DNA from: Cyanoderma ruficeps
Lineage: Eukaryota; Chordata; Aves; Passeriformes; Timaliidae
DNA length: 64,000 nt
NCBI GenBank assembly: GCA_008694505.1
Contig: VZDJ01000047.1
Location: 2,365,927 to 2,429,926, forward strand
Direction of reading: 5' to 3'
Shown one piece after another: positions 13,001 to 27,321 of this stretch. The position numbers were made by a program, and so were the translations under genes. Numbering within the stretch: position 1 is the stretch's first letter; each line of letters starts with the position of its first letter. A model generated the notes under the pieces. That model saw nothing but the letters and a program-made list of their open reading frames with translations. It ran no database searches and had not been told where the DNA came from.

Positions 13001-15129
13001 TGGTGGGAATGGGAGATGTTCTTTTTTTGTCCTTAGAATTCTTTTGAATTGCATATGGAAATGATGAAGCTGCTAAAGGAACAGTCACCGCACAAAAATG
13101 TTCCCATTGATGAAGGCCATTTAGTGTTCAACTCATCCTGAAGCAATTCCAGGTTACATAAATGAAGGCTTGGGTGTTAGGGCAGTAGCAGGGTGATAAT
13201 CACCTGTGCTTCTGCACAGCATTTGTCACTAGACTTAGGAAAAAGAAACATAATTCGGATCCAAATGATCTCCAAGGTGATAGCCTAGTTGTAGGCTACG
13301 GCTCAGTCCTGGTATGCCTTACAGAGACTGCTGGGCTGCCACTGATTGGCTTTTCTTTGGAAGACCTTAACATATTTTTTCAAACCAAAAAACCAAAAAC
13401 ATGGGCTAGATTTAGTTCACAGAATTCCTTAGAGCCCACATATATATTTTTTTTTCTTCTGTGGCCTCAGGCTGAACCTGAGATGAAGCAGGTACAGCCA
13501 CAGTACACACACACAGTGGAGGTGAGGCTGGGAGAGAAATGGTGCCATGAGGGACAGGAAAGCAGCATGGGCAACTAAGAGCAATGAAAAAGGTTGAAAC
13601 ACCTGAATCATTGTTCACCCTGCTAGGAAAAGGAGTAATATTCCTTACAAAACAGACAGGCAAAGAGAGAGCCCCAAGAGGTCACGGTTTCATCAAGACT
13701 ATGTGAACTGTGAGAGACATTGTGCATGCAAGTAGGAGAAAAGAAAGTAAATCTGTTCTGGATCTCCTGGTTCATTCATAACTATTTACTAATCCCACCG
13801 GAAATGGAGAGTTACTTTCACCTGAAAACACTTTAGGGACTCTGACACTATTTCATAGGCAAAAGTCCAATGCAAACAATTAAAGCTGATTCAGTAAGAA
13901 TATAATGATACTGGAAAATAATAAAAAAACCCTCTCGTGTCCTCATTTTCCCAGAAAGGAGTCCAAAAAACACTGTTTCCCAGAACATCAGCAAAAGTTT
14001 CACTCCAGATATTCCACAGGGTTTACAGAGCTCGTGTCAAGCCTGGGTACAGGATGAACAAGAAACGATCGATGACATGAGAACCCCTTGGACTGGGGAG
14101 TCCCAAATGCATTGCTGGAGGGCATCCTGCTTCTGTCCTTTTCCTAGTGACTTACAAAACACTGAGGTGAAATGTGTGGGTCTGTAAAAGGAGGAAAGAT
14201 GGTTTTTTCTTTCAGTAAAGTCCAGAGGAAATGTGTTCCAACAGGAGCCCGTGTGAACAAATGCTTCGAGTGGGTGTGCTCTGACACTGATCTCCATGGG
14301 AGCCTAGTGGTGGATCATATCCAAGTGGTTTGAAGGCAAATAAGACTCCATGGGATAGTGACACCTAAATTCCTGAAGGAAATAAGTAGTCAGACTCATG
14401 GGCAGCAATGCACACACTCAGGGGCAGATCTCACAGTTTTGGATAATACTTGATGAGGCTGGCAGACACTTCGCTATCAACAGCTTCTATTACAAGAGCA
14501 TTGCTGGACTCTGCTCTCACACAAAGTTTGTTTTGCCCTCGGCAAAAAAGAAAACAAAAATAAAGCTCCAGAAAGAATAAAAGATGCTGAAAAAAAAAAG
14601 GGCACCCACATAAGCCAAAGGAACTCTGACGTATTTTGCTAAATTGCCTAATCCTGGAATACCCCTGAGTCCTACTTTCTGGTCTGTAGAGATAAGGGCA
14701 AGGCCTACTTTTAGAGTTGTATAACCACCATCCATTGATGGCGCTTTCAGTGTCCCCTTAAAAACGTTTCCCCTCCTTTCCCTTTTTCTCCCTAATGAAC
14801 TTTTCTCAGCAAGAAATAAATCACAGACATTTCTTCCCTCTGAAACGACTTAACATCCACACCTCCGCACTTCAAAGGGGTAACGTGTTAACTCGAGCCT
14901 CACGATTCCCATCAGGAACCCATCAGGAGGTGAGGGCTTTAATGCTAACCCTGACTGGACCTTTCAAGCCAGTTGGTGGTGGGTAGAGCAGACTGCTCCC
15001 CACCTGTGTTTGTACAGCCAAGGGTGTGACTATAAATCCCACCAGCAACAACAGAGCTGAAGGGACCCTGAGGGGTTGGTTGATCATCCCCCTCAGCCAC
15101 AGCTCTTAAAAACTGCTGGCAAGGAGGAG

Positions 15130-15318
15130 CCTTTCTTCACTTGGAACAGGCTGCAGAGGTGAATGGTGGAATCACCATCCCCTTCAAGTGTTCAGAAAAT
15201 GTGAGCATGTGGCACTGGAGGGATATAGCTTGGTGGTGAACATGGCTAATGGTTGGACTTAATGATCTTAGAGCTTTTTCACAGCCTTAATGAGTCTGTG
15301 ATTCTATGATTTCTATAA
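15130..15318 (+). mobile_element. CR1 LINE 3'-end fragment
   Basis: Diverged CR1 3' end on the plus strand. Recognisable pieces are 'GGAACAGGCTGCAGAGG', 'TGGTTGGACTTAATGATCTT' and the terminal 'TGATTCTATGATTTCTAT', the degenerate 8-bp repeat that ends CR1 elements. Confidence 0.85.
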
Positions 15319-18300
15319 TTACATTTCCTTACTCAAATCCAAGCTACCTTCCACCATACTTGCTACCATAAAAGAAAAAAAGCTTCAGGCACGTGCTGCC
15401 TGAGTAAACTCAAGAACAAAGGAATAACTCAGCACCTTCAGTCAGTGTGAGATTTCTCCTCTGGCAGGGGCAAAACAGAGGAAAAAGCTATAGCTTTTCA
15501 CACTGCCTTTTGCTCCTGAAGTGCTGGGATTTCTACCAGTTTCAGAGCTCGTGCTTTCAGTTTGCCACCCTCTCCAAAGACAAGAGAAATGGTCAAGTTT
15601 GCTAAATTTCTGAAAGAAAAACCCCTCTCACTCTACGCAATTTCTGAAATGGCCTCTTCTCCACTCCTATATTGCTTTATCTAACAGCATTTTTGAAGAG
15701 CTGTCATTCATTAAGCATAAGATATTAATTCCTGCCTTCAAGCCTCTTCAGAGCCATTTATGACCCTCCATTTCCTCTCCTTAGGATTCCCTGCTATTTT
15801 TCATTTAATTGCCGAAACCCCATGTTGTTATCTGTCCCCAGTAAAGTAATTTTGTTTAGGAACTAACTCCAAAGTTAGAGAAGTTTTGAGGATGAAATGA
15901 AGCATGGGCTCAATACAGAGTCTTCCAAGGAGAAGTATTTGTAACAAATACCAATGCCATACATCCACCATGAAACCTTCAGGGTATTGGGAATATCACA
16001 GACCATTAAAAATGCTTTTCTAAGAGGGGGTTGATTTGTCAGGGTTAGAAAGGAAGAGAGTTTCTAGTCCTCAGCAGCAGTGCAACGCAGACATATCCAG
16101 GTAGGGAATGAAAACTCACAGCATGTTGCCCACCCCCTCCTTCAAAGGGAACCCAAAAGCACAGAAACACAGAGAGGACAGGGTTAGTGTGCATTACAAA
16201 GAGCTTTGCAGAAATTCTGTCCAAAAATTTGCCTGGCACGTTGCTGGAAGCGGATGAGAGCTTTGCACATGAACGAGTGGAGCCCAGCAAATAGTCTCAG
16301 CATGAGGTGATGGACTGTGTATTTCCCTGTCAGGCATGAGAGCACACCAGTGTTGGTTGCACATCCATTTAGGCAGCTCAAGGAGCTTCTTGAGACTGTG
16401 GGAGTCACCTTCAACCCGGCAGGACCATCCTTGTACAACAATCACATGAAATGTCTTAATGTTCAAAGAGCTCAGCTGAGTTCTGTATGCACACTAAGGA
16501 ATCAGGGGGGTTATTGCAACACCAGAGTTAGCAGGAACCAGGATTTGCAGCTTCAATAACAGATTTACACAAAATAAAAGAGCCTTGCAGCTCTTGCAGC
16601 AAACTCTCCGGCCTGAACTACCCAAAAACCTCCCCAGGGTCACACCGTGCCCAGGCTGTGTCACCACCCAGCTCTGGCTGCCACATCTCCCCGGCTCTGG
16701 GGAGGAGGAAGATGAACCCCAAGGAGCTTGGGCCATGTCTGCTGACTCAGCAGGTCTCACAGCCCTCATCTGGGAGCAGAGAGGAGAAACACACTGTGTT
16801 CACTGCACTGCAACAAAAAACAAGCCCCCAGCGACTGCCAGAAGTCAGTGTCTTGGCACTGGGAGCACAGGGCGTGGAGTTTAACTGCTAATTAGGACAG
16901 GACAGCAGCAAAGGGCAGAACAGAGGAAGAGGCTGGCTTTGGCTCCCTCAGGAGTTGAAAGGCTTTCCCAAATTCAGCCACATAACACATCCTTTAAAAG
17001 GAGAGCGATAGCTTCTTCTGTGTTAGCAACAAAGCAGAAACTCTCATGCCAGCACTGCCTTCTGATACTAGCTGTCCTTTTATCATTTATTCAGGAATAA
17101 AACTCTCACAAGGCAGAGTTGTATCAAATGACAAATAACAGCTGTAGGGAAAAGAAAAAAGTGTTGCACTTCATTAGAACTCTGTATGACTCTGACAACC
17201 AGAAACACGCTGCCAAAGTGGCAAACACAGCCAAAAAGACAAGAGAGATCTCACAGCAGCTGTTAAACCAAATGGGAACTTGTTAAAATTAAGGGCCATT
17301 TCCCCTCTTTCATATTTAGTCTCAAAACACCATGTAAAGAAATTCAACCTCTTACAGAGACAGACTGAGCCATTAGCGCAGAGGAGACGCAACACCCTTG
17401 CAAAGTTTTCAGATTAAAAGGTAGCAGTTAATACCCAAGCAGTTCCTAAAACCCTATGAATATGTTAATCTGGTATCAGCTTAAACCCTCCAACATTAAA
17501 GTAACGACTCCCACCAGACTGAATTTTGCTGCTGTTCACTTGGTGTTACAATATTCCTTTATAACCTGCAAGTATCCCACCCGGAGGATGCTGATGGGCC
17601 TTGTAGCAGCAGAGCCATCCTGGAACAGACATTTCCCTCTTCCCAGACAGGTCAAGGCCATACCTGCCACCAACTATCAGCTCTCCCAAATTCTCCATGC
17701 CACCAGGCACTGGTGACAGGTCACTAGTGACCACAAAAAAGCATCTGGATTGCTGGGGGAACAGGACTGCACAAGTCACACCTGGAGCTGATGTTGTAGA
17801 GGCACCACAGGGGCAAAAAAGTATCCTGCAAGCCAAGCTGAATGTTTTGCTAAAAGGACGCTGATTTCCTGAGGGGATGGGATGATTCTGCTTCAATCAG
17901 GCCCCTAATAAACACTGACAAACCAAACAAATTAAGCACATAACCAGCAGCCAGTTCCAGATTATCCCACAGCAGGAGAGTGCAGCGCTGACAGGTTTTG
18001 TTCTCTATTTCTTCAGAGGGCAGAAGGTGATTGCACTGCATAATCCTGCATTTAATTAGTAAGAACTAGTCTTATATCAGAGAACTGAATGTAAGGACAA
18101 ACAAGAGACACATTCTTGTTTCAAGCAAGGACTTCTCCAGTTAATTGCCATGCAGCACGAGCAAACCTCTGCATGTTTCAGCTTCCTGCTCTGCCAGCAG
18201 AAGATTTGCCTCCCTTGGATTCACTGGTATCTACAAGTATGAGGATGCCATTGACTGGAAGGCAGAATAGAAATTAAAATATTTCCAATGTGCTCACCTT

Positions 18301-20494
18301 CTGGCTCTGGGGCAGTCCTCCCCCACTGAACACTTCTGTCCAGCACAGCTCTGTGCAGGAGCCTGTGATGTGCAACAACAACCAGAAGATGTGGGATTTA
18401 ACTGGCAGAAGCACATCCCTGTTTACTGGTCCTGGAGTTCCCCACAATGCCCCACACTGGGAGGAGTTTGGATGAGAAATGCTGAATGGTTGCACATGCA
18501 CCTTTAAATTCCATAGGCAACACTCTTCCCACCAACCCTACAGTCATTCCCCCACGACGGCAGCAGAGGAACATTTCCTGCTGACTTCAAGTGAAACTAA
18601 CTCACCTTCAGTATCTCAGGTGAGGAGATGAAAACTCACTGTGGGCAAGAAGTTATTAGCAGAAGTCTCCTCTAAACCAGTGTTTTTCTGAAATCCCTAA
18701 CTCCTCCAGCAACACCAGCAAAGGCAGGGATAACAGCTGGCATTCACGTTTCTTGGAAGAATTTGAAAAATGTAACACCAGGGAATTAGCAAAGACTCCT
18801 CAAAAGACAGACTTGTTAGAAATATTCCAAAGGTGAAAAAAGTCTCCATCAGTGGTTAGACTTCAACTGACACCAGAACCTCTGTCTATGGGGAATCTCC
18901 AATCCTCTGCCATGGGAAACTAAATTGAGGAACACAAAAACTGCCAAGACAACCCCAAGCAAGTACACCATGGAGCCTGGAAACTCAGAGCTGGCACTGA
19001 ATAATGATGGACACACAAACATGTGCAATTAATAGAGGCACATGTTTTAATTAACTCCTACTACAGGCATGTTCTGCAGCAGCCTACAACAATGATTAGG
19101 ATTGCACAGTCCCAGAAATGAGTTTTTGAAGAAATGCTACATCCACAGAAGAAGAAAACGTTGCCATGAAAAAATAGAACTAAATGAAACCTGCTTAAAA
19201 AAAAATTAAGATGGCAATAAACCCGGTTTTATGCAGAGCAACCACCATGTAGTGCTGCAATACAGCAGTGAAATTGTGAGTTACCTAAATTGTCACCCAG
19301 GGAGAAAAAAAAAGTAAGAGAAGGAGGCAGAAATGGTGTTAGCCAACATAGATAAATTGGTTGACTAATGGATTTGATGCTGACTTAATCTTCTTTTTGG
19401 CAGTGCCCTGAAAAGCCTGGGTTTTTTTGCCTTTCCTTACCTAAATGAAATTAACCTATTCCAGAAAATTAAGAACAATTTATCAGGCCACTGAAGACAG
19501 ACTGCTTGTTGGATCTGGATCTGTGTTATCCCATCCAAAACACGAGATAAACTTTGCAATTCAAAAAACCTGAAAATGGAAGGGTTGGCAAAGTGTGGCA
19601 TCTGGAGTTTCAGTGCTCTTCCCTCACACACTTCCTGGCACACTCCAGCACACAAGTTGTACAAACAACCTTTTGTTTGGAACGAGAGCGTTTGGCTCCT
19701 GCTACAACACAATTTGTTCCTCATTACCTCAGAAAATGTAATTTCCAGCGCATCATACGAGAAGCAATTTGGGAGCAGAATATTTCACTGTGGCTTCAAG
19801 CTCTTTTGCTTTCATTATAAAATTAAAGTCTTGGGTTGGCTTTTTTTTTTCAAGAAAGTTTTACATGAAAACTTTAATTTCTGAAGATGTCAAAACCACT
19901 ATTTCGTCCTTTCTTCCTCACAACGCGCAAAAAATAGTTTTCTGCAAAAAAGAATCTAGGAAATTGATTACTTAATCTTTCACCAACAAAGGTTTCTTCT
20001 GTAAAACATTATCATCTTGCACTCATTTGAGGACCATTGCTCACTCCCTGGAAGAAAACCTAAGAGTAAGAATTAAAGGCCATATTTTCTTCTAATATCA
20101 ACTGGTCACATTCTGAAATGTTGGTTGACAAAGAAAATTTGCCTAAAGAATTGGCTGGAGCCAGAATGCTCCATCACAGAGGAAATCCTCTCAGGGAAAC
20201 AACTTCGGTTGGCACATCTTTCCTCTCAAACTTTGAGCTCTGCCTGCAGGATGCAATAAAAATAAGCAGTTTTCTGTAAAACCTTTAATGGTGATGGGAC
20301 ACGAAGTAGGGCAGGAGGAAACATAAGAAGAATAACCAAAAGGGTTCACTTGAAAGGGTTTTAAGTGAGAAAAAGGCTGAGGGAGGCACACAGGTTGCAC
20401 TATATGCCTGCACCAATACAACTGAGTGGGATTCCCACCCTCCTGCAAAACTCACAGATGTGACTACAAGGCCTGGCATCACAAATGGAAGTAA

Positions 20495-20528
20495 ATGATG
20501 AGTAAAATGATGAGTAAATGATGAGTAA
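20495..20528. repeat. Short tandem repeat, ATGATGAGTAA x3
   Basis: Three near-identical copies of ATGATGAGTAA start at 20495, 20507 and 20518. A slippage repeat with no wider context. Confidence 0.9.
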
Positions 20529-21639
20529 AGTGTCCCCTCCTTCTGTACTGCCTGCTTGCTGCAGTCAGCAGGACAGTTCCCTCTCTAAGGTGAGGGAATG
20601 AGGAGAGAAAAATCAGGAGTAAGAGCAGAATGTGCAGGATCATGCTTAAAACTGAGGCTAGTTCACGTTAAACTCAGAAGCCACCCTCAGATTTCTGCTG
20701 GGATGGAGGTGGCAGCAGAAGGAAAATGACAGCCCCTCCCAATTCCCTCTGTTGCTTCCATACAGGATTGGGCTGAAGGAAGACAAAACCCAGGAGACAG
20801 GTTGTGAGGGAGGAAAGGGACCAGGATGGATGGAATGCTGGGAAAGTCAGGGGATGGGGGCACTGCACACTCTCTCTAGAGACCCAAAAGGTGCAGTTGC
20901 CTTCAACATTTGACATTTTGGGAGCCATGCAAGAGCGCTGTCAGTAGAAGCACAAGGCTCAGCCCTGCCCCTGCAGATAGCAGGGCAAGGCATAATGACA
21001 CATCTGCATTTGACATTATCCATTTGAGCCAGGATTCACATATTTGTTCCCCTCAGACTGTTGTGTCATGGGAAGCCAAACCCAGCTCTCACTGAACTGG
21101 TGTGACCTCTGCAAGGAGAAGCAGTAGGTCTCCAAAGCCATGCTCCTTCATTTCCCTACAGGCAGAGCTGGAAATTGAAACGCTCCGTCCACTACACGGG
21201 GTGAGCGTGCTGGAGACTGCATGGGAACAAACCCTCTGAAAACAAACCCAACTTGGCTGTTTCTTGGAAGTGTTGGCCCCAGCCTCCTTGGGCACATGAT
21301 GAGAGAGATGCTTTGTGCCTTACCTCACCACGGTGCACCCTACAACACGTTTTGGGGTGACGTGTCCACAGCACACGCCCCATAGCCACAGGCTACGGCA
21401 GCACCTTCTTCTCCAAATATTTACCCTCCCTCACTCACACGTTCCCCTGCAATGTTCAAATGGAACATAAAGGTGGTGTCAGGATTAATTTGGATTGTTA
21501 TCCACGTACAGGGGTTTGTAAAGGAAGGCAAAGCTGGCTCTTCTCTGTATTGGGAAGACACATTGGGAAGGTAACGATGCTGCTGACACCAGTTAAAGCC
21601 CAGGAAAAGAAATCCCTGATTTCACTAATCTTCTGATCA

Positions 21640-21960
21640 TTTACAGATTTCTTTCCATGGATGTGGTCATGTGTTTACAACAATATTCGCAGCTGCTCTA
21701 ACAGTCATATAAACATTGAAAGGACACAAATTCAAAAGTTCAAATAATGACATGCCTTTAATTATGATTAATGTTCGTTACTAATCATCCAAGAACCAAT
21801 ACTCTGGAGACGGATTTTGCAAACTTGGATAACATAACGAGAATTACCCATATAATATCGAACATAAAACTAGATATTTCATAAAGCCCAGATTAGAAGC
21901 CAGAAATTTCTTCAGCTCTGTAGCACTTAGGGTATGTCATTTAGATAATTACACAGATTT
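21640..21960. other. Candidate conserved non-coding block in intron 1
   Basis: AT-rich, repeat-free sequence with a forkhead-like GTGTTTACAA (21671-21680), homeodomain-like AATTATGATTAATG (around 21760) and ACTAATCATCC (around 21780). No open frame. Suggested only by texture. Confidence 0.3.
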
Positions 21961-22097
21961 TGATTCTGGCACAGAGAACCGTGTGAATTATTACCTATCT
22001 ACACACATTTCCCAGAGACACAATCACAGAGGCCTTAATGGAGAACATCACACTACTACATATGGAAAAAAAAAAAAAAAAGACTCAAACACACTTT

Positions 22098-22160
22098 ATC
22101 ATAGAAAACCAGGCTGGGAAGGGACTCCAAGGATCATCTGGTCCAAACTTTCTTGGGAAA
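22098..22160 (-). mobile_element. CR1 LINE 3'-end remnant, antisense
   Basis: A 60-bp piece matching the antisense CR1 tail: TATCATAGAAAACCAGGCTG then 'GGGACTCCAAGGATCATCTG' and 'GTCCAAACTT'. Short and diverged, just after an A-rich run at 22066-22081. Confidence 0.75.
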
Positions 22161-23569
22161 AAAGAAAACTCCACAAGATATTGTTGAGGCACTGAAAAGA
22201 TGTGGAAAAGTGGAAAGAGCACTCATTCTGAGAGCATAAATCATCATTCTCTTAAAGATAACAGAATTGGATGATTATTTCTCACTAGGAGAAGCAGAAA
22301 AGCATTTTATGAGACTCATAAATCCACATCCCACAGACAAAAGAATCCTTACCATTCCTCTCTTCCTCATTTCTATTCCACTCCCTTGGTGCTTTCTTCT
22401 ATTTTTCAGGGAAAAATAGGAAAAGCGAGCGCAGTGGGAAAACTGATGTTGTAGGAAAACCAACCCACTTGGTGCTTCCCTTCCCAGTACTGACAACCCT
22501 CAAGGGCAAATTCCCTCCTTCCCCTTTTTTGCTACATTCCCAAGGGGGCTGATTCTGGTGTACTGCAGCCAGTGTGAACACTCACACTGCTCCTGTGGCA
22601 ACAACATCAGCACCATTTTCCTTTAAAGATTTTTTCCAAGGGTGGATGTAGCAGGGGGTTATAGGTAACCTTATAAGAAGTTGTTTCTGGTGCTTTTCTA
22701 TTCTTCAAACTCCATCTCATCCTATCCCATAGCATGAAGGGTCCTGTTTTCAAGTTTTAGTAGGATAAAGAGCATCATGCACCATAAAAAATAAAATCTA
22801 CAGAAAGTACCCGCTCATAAAGTAACTTTAAATTCTTCCTCTTGATTGGGAACATACTTGCACACATCTAAAGTGCATGAATTCACATAGCTATGTTTGA
22901 TATAATAAATAAAAGTCTTTCCCAGAAGTCATATAGAGCACTAATGCAAGGAATTGCAATACACAGAGCTGCAGAAAGTTTGCATTTTGATGGTTTTCCT
23001 TTTGCTTCAGTACCCTGCACTTTCAGGTCTCTCTGTAAAAAATGGCTTTGCCTTTCTGAGTGCCACCAGAAGCAAAAAAGTTTTCAGAATGCCAGGTGAA
23101 TAAGGTCAGCATTTGCCACATTGAATTACCCCACAGAGGTCTGCTAAGGCAGCGTTTTCTCTTACCTCATGGAGACCAAAGGGTTGATGAACGCTCTGAG
23201 CCTGAGAACAGCCACATCAAAGCAGGCCTGAGGGTCATCTGGTCCCATGCCTTGTGCCACCACTGCCAGAAGGAGCTGCCTCATGGAAAAGTTCCATTTT
23301 ACCTTATATGCACATTTACATTTTTTTTCAGCGGCGATAGAGTGTTTTAACAAGCTGCAATCGACCTCCAGTCCGCAGTGAATTTTGACTTTTCGTTCCA
23401 ATTTTAAACACCAAAACCCAAATCTGGACACGGCAATTCCCCACAGTACAGGAATTAAGAGTCAAAGACATTCGCTTCTTAAAACAATATACAAGGCCAA
23501 ATTTGTAATCTCTCCCTGCCTTTCCCCATTTGGCAGAGGGGAATAATCCCATAAAATAGCACGTGTCTG

Positions 23570-24260
23570 ATATGATTGTCGTGGGGAAATTAGCTTTATA
23601 TCCAGAGAAGTCCTACATTACTGAGGTTTCCTCTGCCACCAAGGCAAAGAAATATTGCCTCCTGCTGATTATAACCATCATTATTATTATAAATTCTGAG
23701 ACACTTTGAATTACGTGGTGCATTTTCTTTAAATGGGCACCATTGTCAGTGCAAGTTGATTTGAACCAATGATTTATCCATGGCTTAACAACCCTGTTTG
23801 CTTCACGTGCTCAGCACGTTTTGCTCAGCACATTGTATTACTGGCTGGTTGCTACAAACAGTCCATTTAAATTTAGACAGAAGCTTTTGGAAAAGTTCTA
23901 TTTCTAACAGATATGTGAGTTAGAACACTAACTGCATTGATCAGGAACTGCTGCTTCTTCTAAAATCTTTAATATTTACCTGTGTGCCTCAGGTTCTCAA
24001 AAATGTTCACAGATTGAAGTTCCCATTCAAACAAAGCTTTCTATTCAGGCCAATGCTAATATTCAGTCAATTAAAGATCAAGAGGAATTCTGCCAGAGAG
24101 CGCTGCCAAATGGTGAAATTTCTGCAAATAAATAAGGATCAGACATCCCCATGGTGGTGTTAATAAAATCCATCCAGCCTCGCCAATAAATCTGCAGGAC
24201 CTTTCTCCATATACTTTCTGAAGTATAAAACCTTTGGCTTTACTGGCATTGTTGCAAAGC
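23570..24260. other. Candidate conserved non-coding block in intron 1
   Basis: About 700 bp of AT-rich sequence without repeat-family signatures. It holds an ATTATTATTATAAATTC run and several TAAT and ATTTA cores. It could be regulatory, or simply old unique DNA. Confidence 0.25.
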
Positions 24261-26087
24261 AGGTCTTAGCCATGGAAGAAGAGAAAAAAAAGTCTTTAAA
24301 ATGTGGCCACACACACTTTTGTCAAGAAATCATAGCTTTTTAACCACTGTGAAATTAAAATGTACCTTTTTAAACTGAAATTCTTCCAAAGTTCTGGCTT
24401 GAAGATGGTGGAGAAAAACCAGACCACAGCACTGATGATGTACAGAGTTCTACAACCAGCTGCTCTTGGGCTACTTCGTATTTGAATTTTTAAAGATATT
24501 GCCAAGAACCAAATACAGTTGTTTGTTCTCCACAGCGCTTGCTGCACTTTATAAGGGTCACATGCTGTTCCCTCTCCTGAAATTTCCATGCTGCAGTTTC
24601 TTAACTGGTCGTTTTCAGGATGACAGTTTTCTCTTGGCTCTTTGGAGAGGGAAACATTTCTAAAAGGAGCATCACAGTGAAGTATATATAAAGCTGGGAG
24701 GAGCAACACCTGCTCCCTATTTTACTCCCTTCCTCTATTTAGAGCAGGAGATCAAGTCACAGGTATGTTGCAGGTGTTGCCTGTTTTACAACCTGTTTTT
24801 TCTGAATGCTGTGAAAAACTAGAACCTAAATCAAACAGGAATTAGACAAAGCCAGGGGGTTGGTTTTGTGTGTTTTTTAAACACTTGGCTTTGAACAATT
24901 GAAAACAAAGCTTTGGGTTTCACCATAGATGAAAGACAATGAAAGCTATATGAATAAATAAATATTAGGCAAGTAATTAATAGGTATCACACTCTCGGGT
25001 GTCAATGCAGCTGTAATTACAGACGAGATTGTGCATGGAGATATTCAGAGATTAAGGAAGAAGACTGGCAGAAGAGAGTAAATATGTGAAACTCAGCTCT
25101 TTGGCTTTACATTTCTTCCCAGGGTGAAGCTGTCTTGGCCTCCTCCCATGGGAGTGCCACAGGAGAGGGGGACTGAGATGAAGACTCAGGGCAGGCAAAC
25201 CTGAACACCAGACTTGATTTCACCCTTTCCTTCTAAACCCTGCATAAATTCATCCACATGGACAAAGGCTTATGCTGCTGAGCAATGATTCAGAACACGG
25301 ATCTTAAGTCAGAAGGCAACAAGCTGCTTCACAAATTAATTTTGGACTCCTCTTGGCTCTATTTCTGTCTTTTTGCTGCCTAAAACTAGCTGTGTTTTGT
25401 TGTTCTGCTAAACTGTTTTAATGCAGGTCATTTACTACTCAGACAGAAGGGAAAGGGCAAAAGCAGAAGTGCTTGATCTCTTTAAGGCACGATCTTGCAG
25501 CACTTTCAAAATCTGTATGAAGATTACCTCGTCCTGCTTTGAATTTTATCTGGCTTCTTACTTCTGAAGATACTCCCAACACAATTACAGGCAGACAGTG
25601 AAGTCCCTGAAAGAATTAATTCAGCAGGACTGTGAGGGAGGCAGGGAAGTACAAGAGGCACAAGGAACAGATCTGATGCATTAGCAGATATCTGCCTCTT
25701 GAATTCATAGACTTAATGTATTTAAACTACCCATAAACATTTGGAAACTTAGGTGCTACTCGGCTGATGAGTTATAATACACTTTTTGATAGAAAATGCA
25801 GAAGAATTGTGCTCTTGGTGGCAGAGGTTGAGAGTTTCTGAATGTCAGTAGCTTTCCACAGCTTGGAAATGCACTTAAAAGCTACAATAATTTTAGATCA
25901 AGGGAGAAAGAATGAGACAAAGAAACTAATAAGAAGTGAGAGGAAACTATGGCTCCACGGGCAGGTGATCTATAGGTCTCACATCCTACCACCAGCACTT
26001 CTCACAGGGAAGAAGCATTATCCCTGATGCAGCTCCTAAAATGCACCCTGGGCACTTGTGACAGAAATAAAGTAAAGCAGATGATGG

Positions 26088-26647
26088 GATGGTGTCATGG
26101 TTTACTTCAGCGAGTAACCAAACACCACACAGCTGCTCCCTAATCTCCTTCCAGTGGAATGGGGGAGTGAACAGAGGGGGCAGAGGTAAAATCTGTGTGT
26201 TGAGAAAAAAAAGACAGTTTAATAGCGCAGAAATTGAAGTAATATTAATAACAGAATTAGAATATGCAAAACAAGCGACGCACAATGCGATTGCTCACCA
26301 CCTGACAAAACTGATGCCCAGCTGGTCCCTGAGCAGCAGCCCCTGGCCAGCTTTCCCCATCATTTATGGCTGAGCCTGACACCACGGAGTCTGGAATACC
26401 CCTTTGGTCAGCTGGGGTCACCTGTCCTGGCTGTGTCCCCTTCCAGCTCCTTGTGCTCCCCTTGCTGGCAGGGCAGCATGAGAAGCTGAAAAGTCCTTGA
26501 GTTAATCTAAACACCAACTCAAACTTAGCAACAACTAAAACATCAGGGTGGTGCCAACACCATTCTTACCCTAAATCCAAAGCCCAGCACTGTACCAGCT
26601 ACTAGGAAGAAAATTGACTCCATCCCAGCTGAAACCAGGACAGATGG
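26088..26647 (-). mobile_element. Solo LTR of an avian ERVL-type endogenous retrovirus with 5-bp target duplication
   Basis: On the minus strand the element runs from TGTCCTGGTTTCAGCTGGGA (starting at 26642) to ...AAACCATGACA (ending at 26093), which is 550 bp bounded by TG...CA. The flanks are identical 5-mers: GATGG at 26088-26092 and 26643-26647 on the plus strand. The internal text (GATGGAGTCAATTTTCTTCC, TAGTAGCTGGTACAGTGCTG, and the GTGAGCAATCGCATTGTGCG and ATTAAACTG segments) matches the widespread bird ERVL-family LTR I recall. There is no gag, pol or env next to it, so the provirus was lost by LTR-LTR recombination. An ATTAAA near its 3' end could act as an LTR poly(A) signal. The 5-bp duplication fits retroviral integration. 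It lies in the same orientation as MTNR1C. Confidence 0.93.
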
Positions 26648-27321
26648 ACACAAACACATCTTGGCTTCTTTCAGGTACCACAGCTCTAAAAATCTCCTTG
26701 TGTAGGACAGAGAAAGCAGCACACAGTCTGTCTGTCAGCAGTCCCCTGGAAAGGAGGTTCTTGTTACAGTCCACAGCTCATCATCACCATCATCCTAAAG
26801 AAATCACGTCTTCTGTCTTCCTTTCACAAGGGTGAAGGATAAGAATAAACACTGCCAGGCTGAGTTTTGTGGGAGGGATATCAGTAGCCTTGGGGTTTGT
26901 TCACAGCTGCCCAGAAAGCCAGCAAAAGGGTTTTCTAACCACTCACACCCTCCAAGCAGGAAACTGAAAACCACTTTGGACAAGCACACGGCCACACAGA
27001 TCACAGGCTGAGGCGTAAGGAAGGGGCTGTATCCAAGCCAAAGCTACTTTCATCTCTTTTGCCACTGAAGGACACTTCAACTTCAGACTGTCCTTTTACC
27101 AACACCACAGGGAGCTTCCACAACAGCTTCCCCTCTTCTATTCCTGTGCCACTTCAAGGCCACTTCAGTAGAGACCTCACCTTTAAAGCTGGCACCAGTC
27201 AGGACAAAAGGTCCAAAATCAGAAGATTTTTATACAGCCTTGTTTTAGCATGATTGCAAAATATCTATCTTCCTATTAGAGCAGAGCTGTTCAAGCACTT
27301 GTTCAAGTAATGCTCAAGTGA

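Noticed and set aside
16240..16470. Possible old transposon-like coding segment
   Set aside because: Overlapping frames of 80-90 codons seemed transposon-like, but I could not match any motif, so no claim is made.
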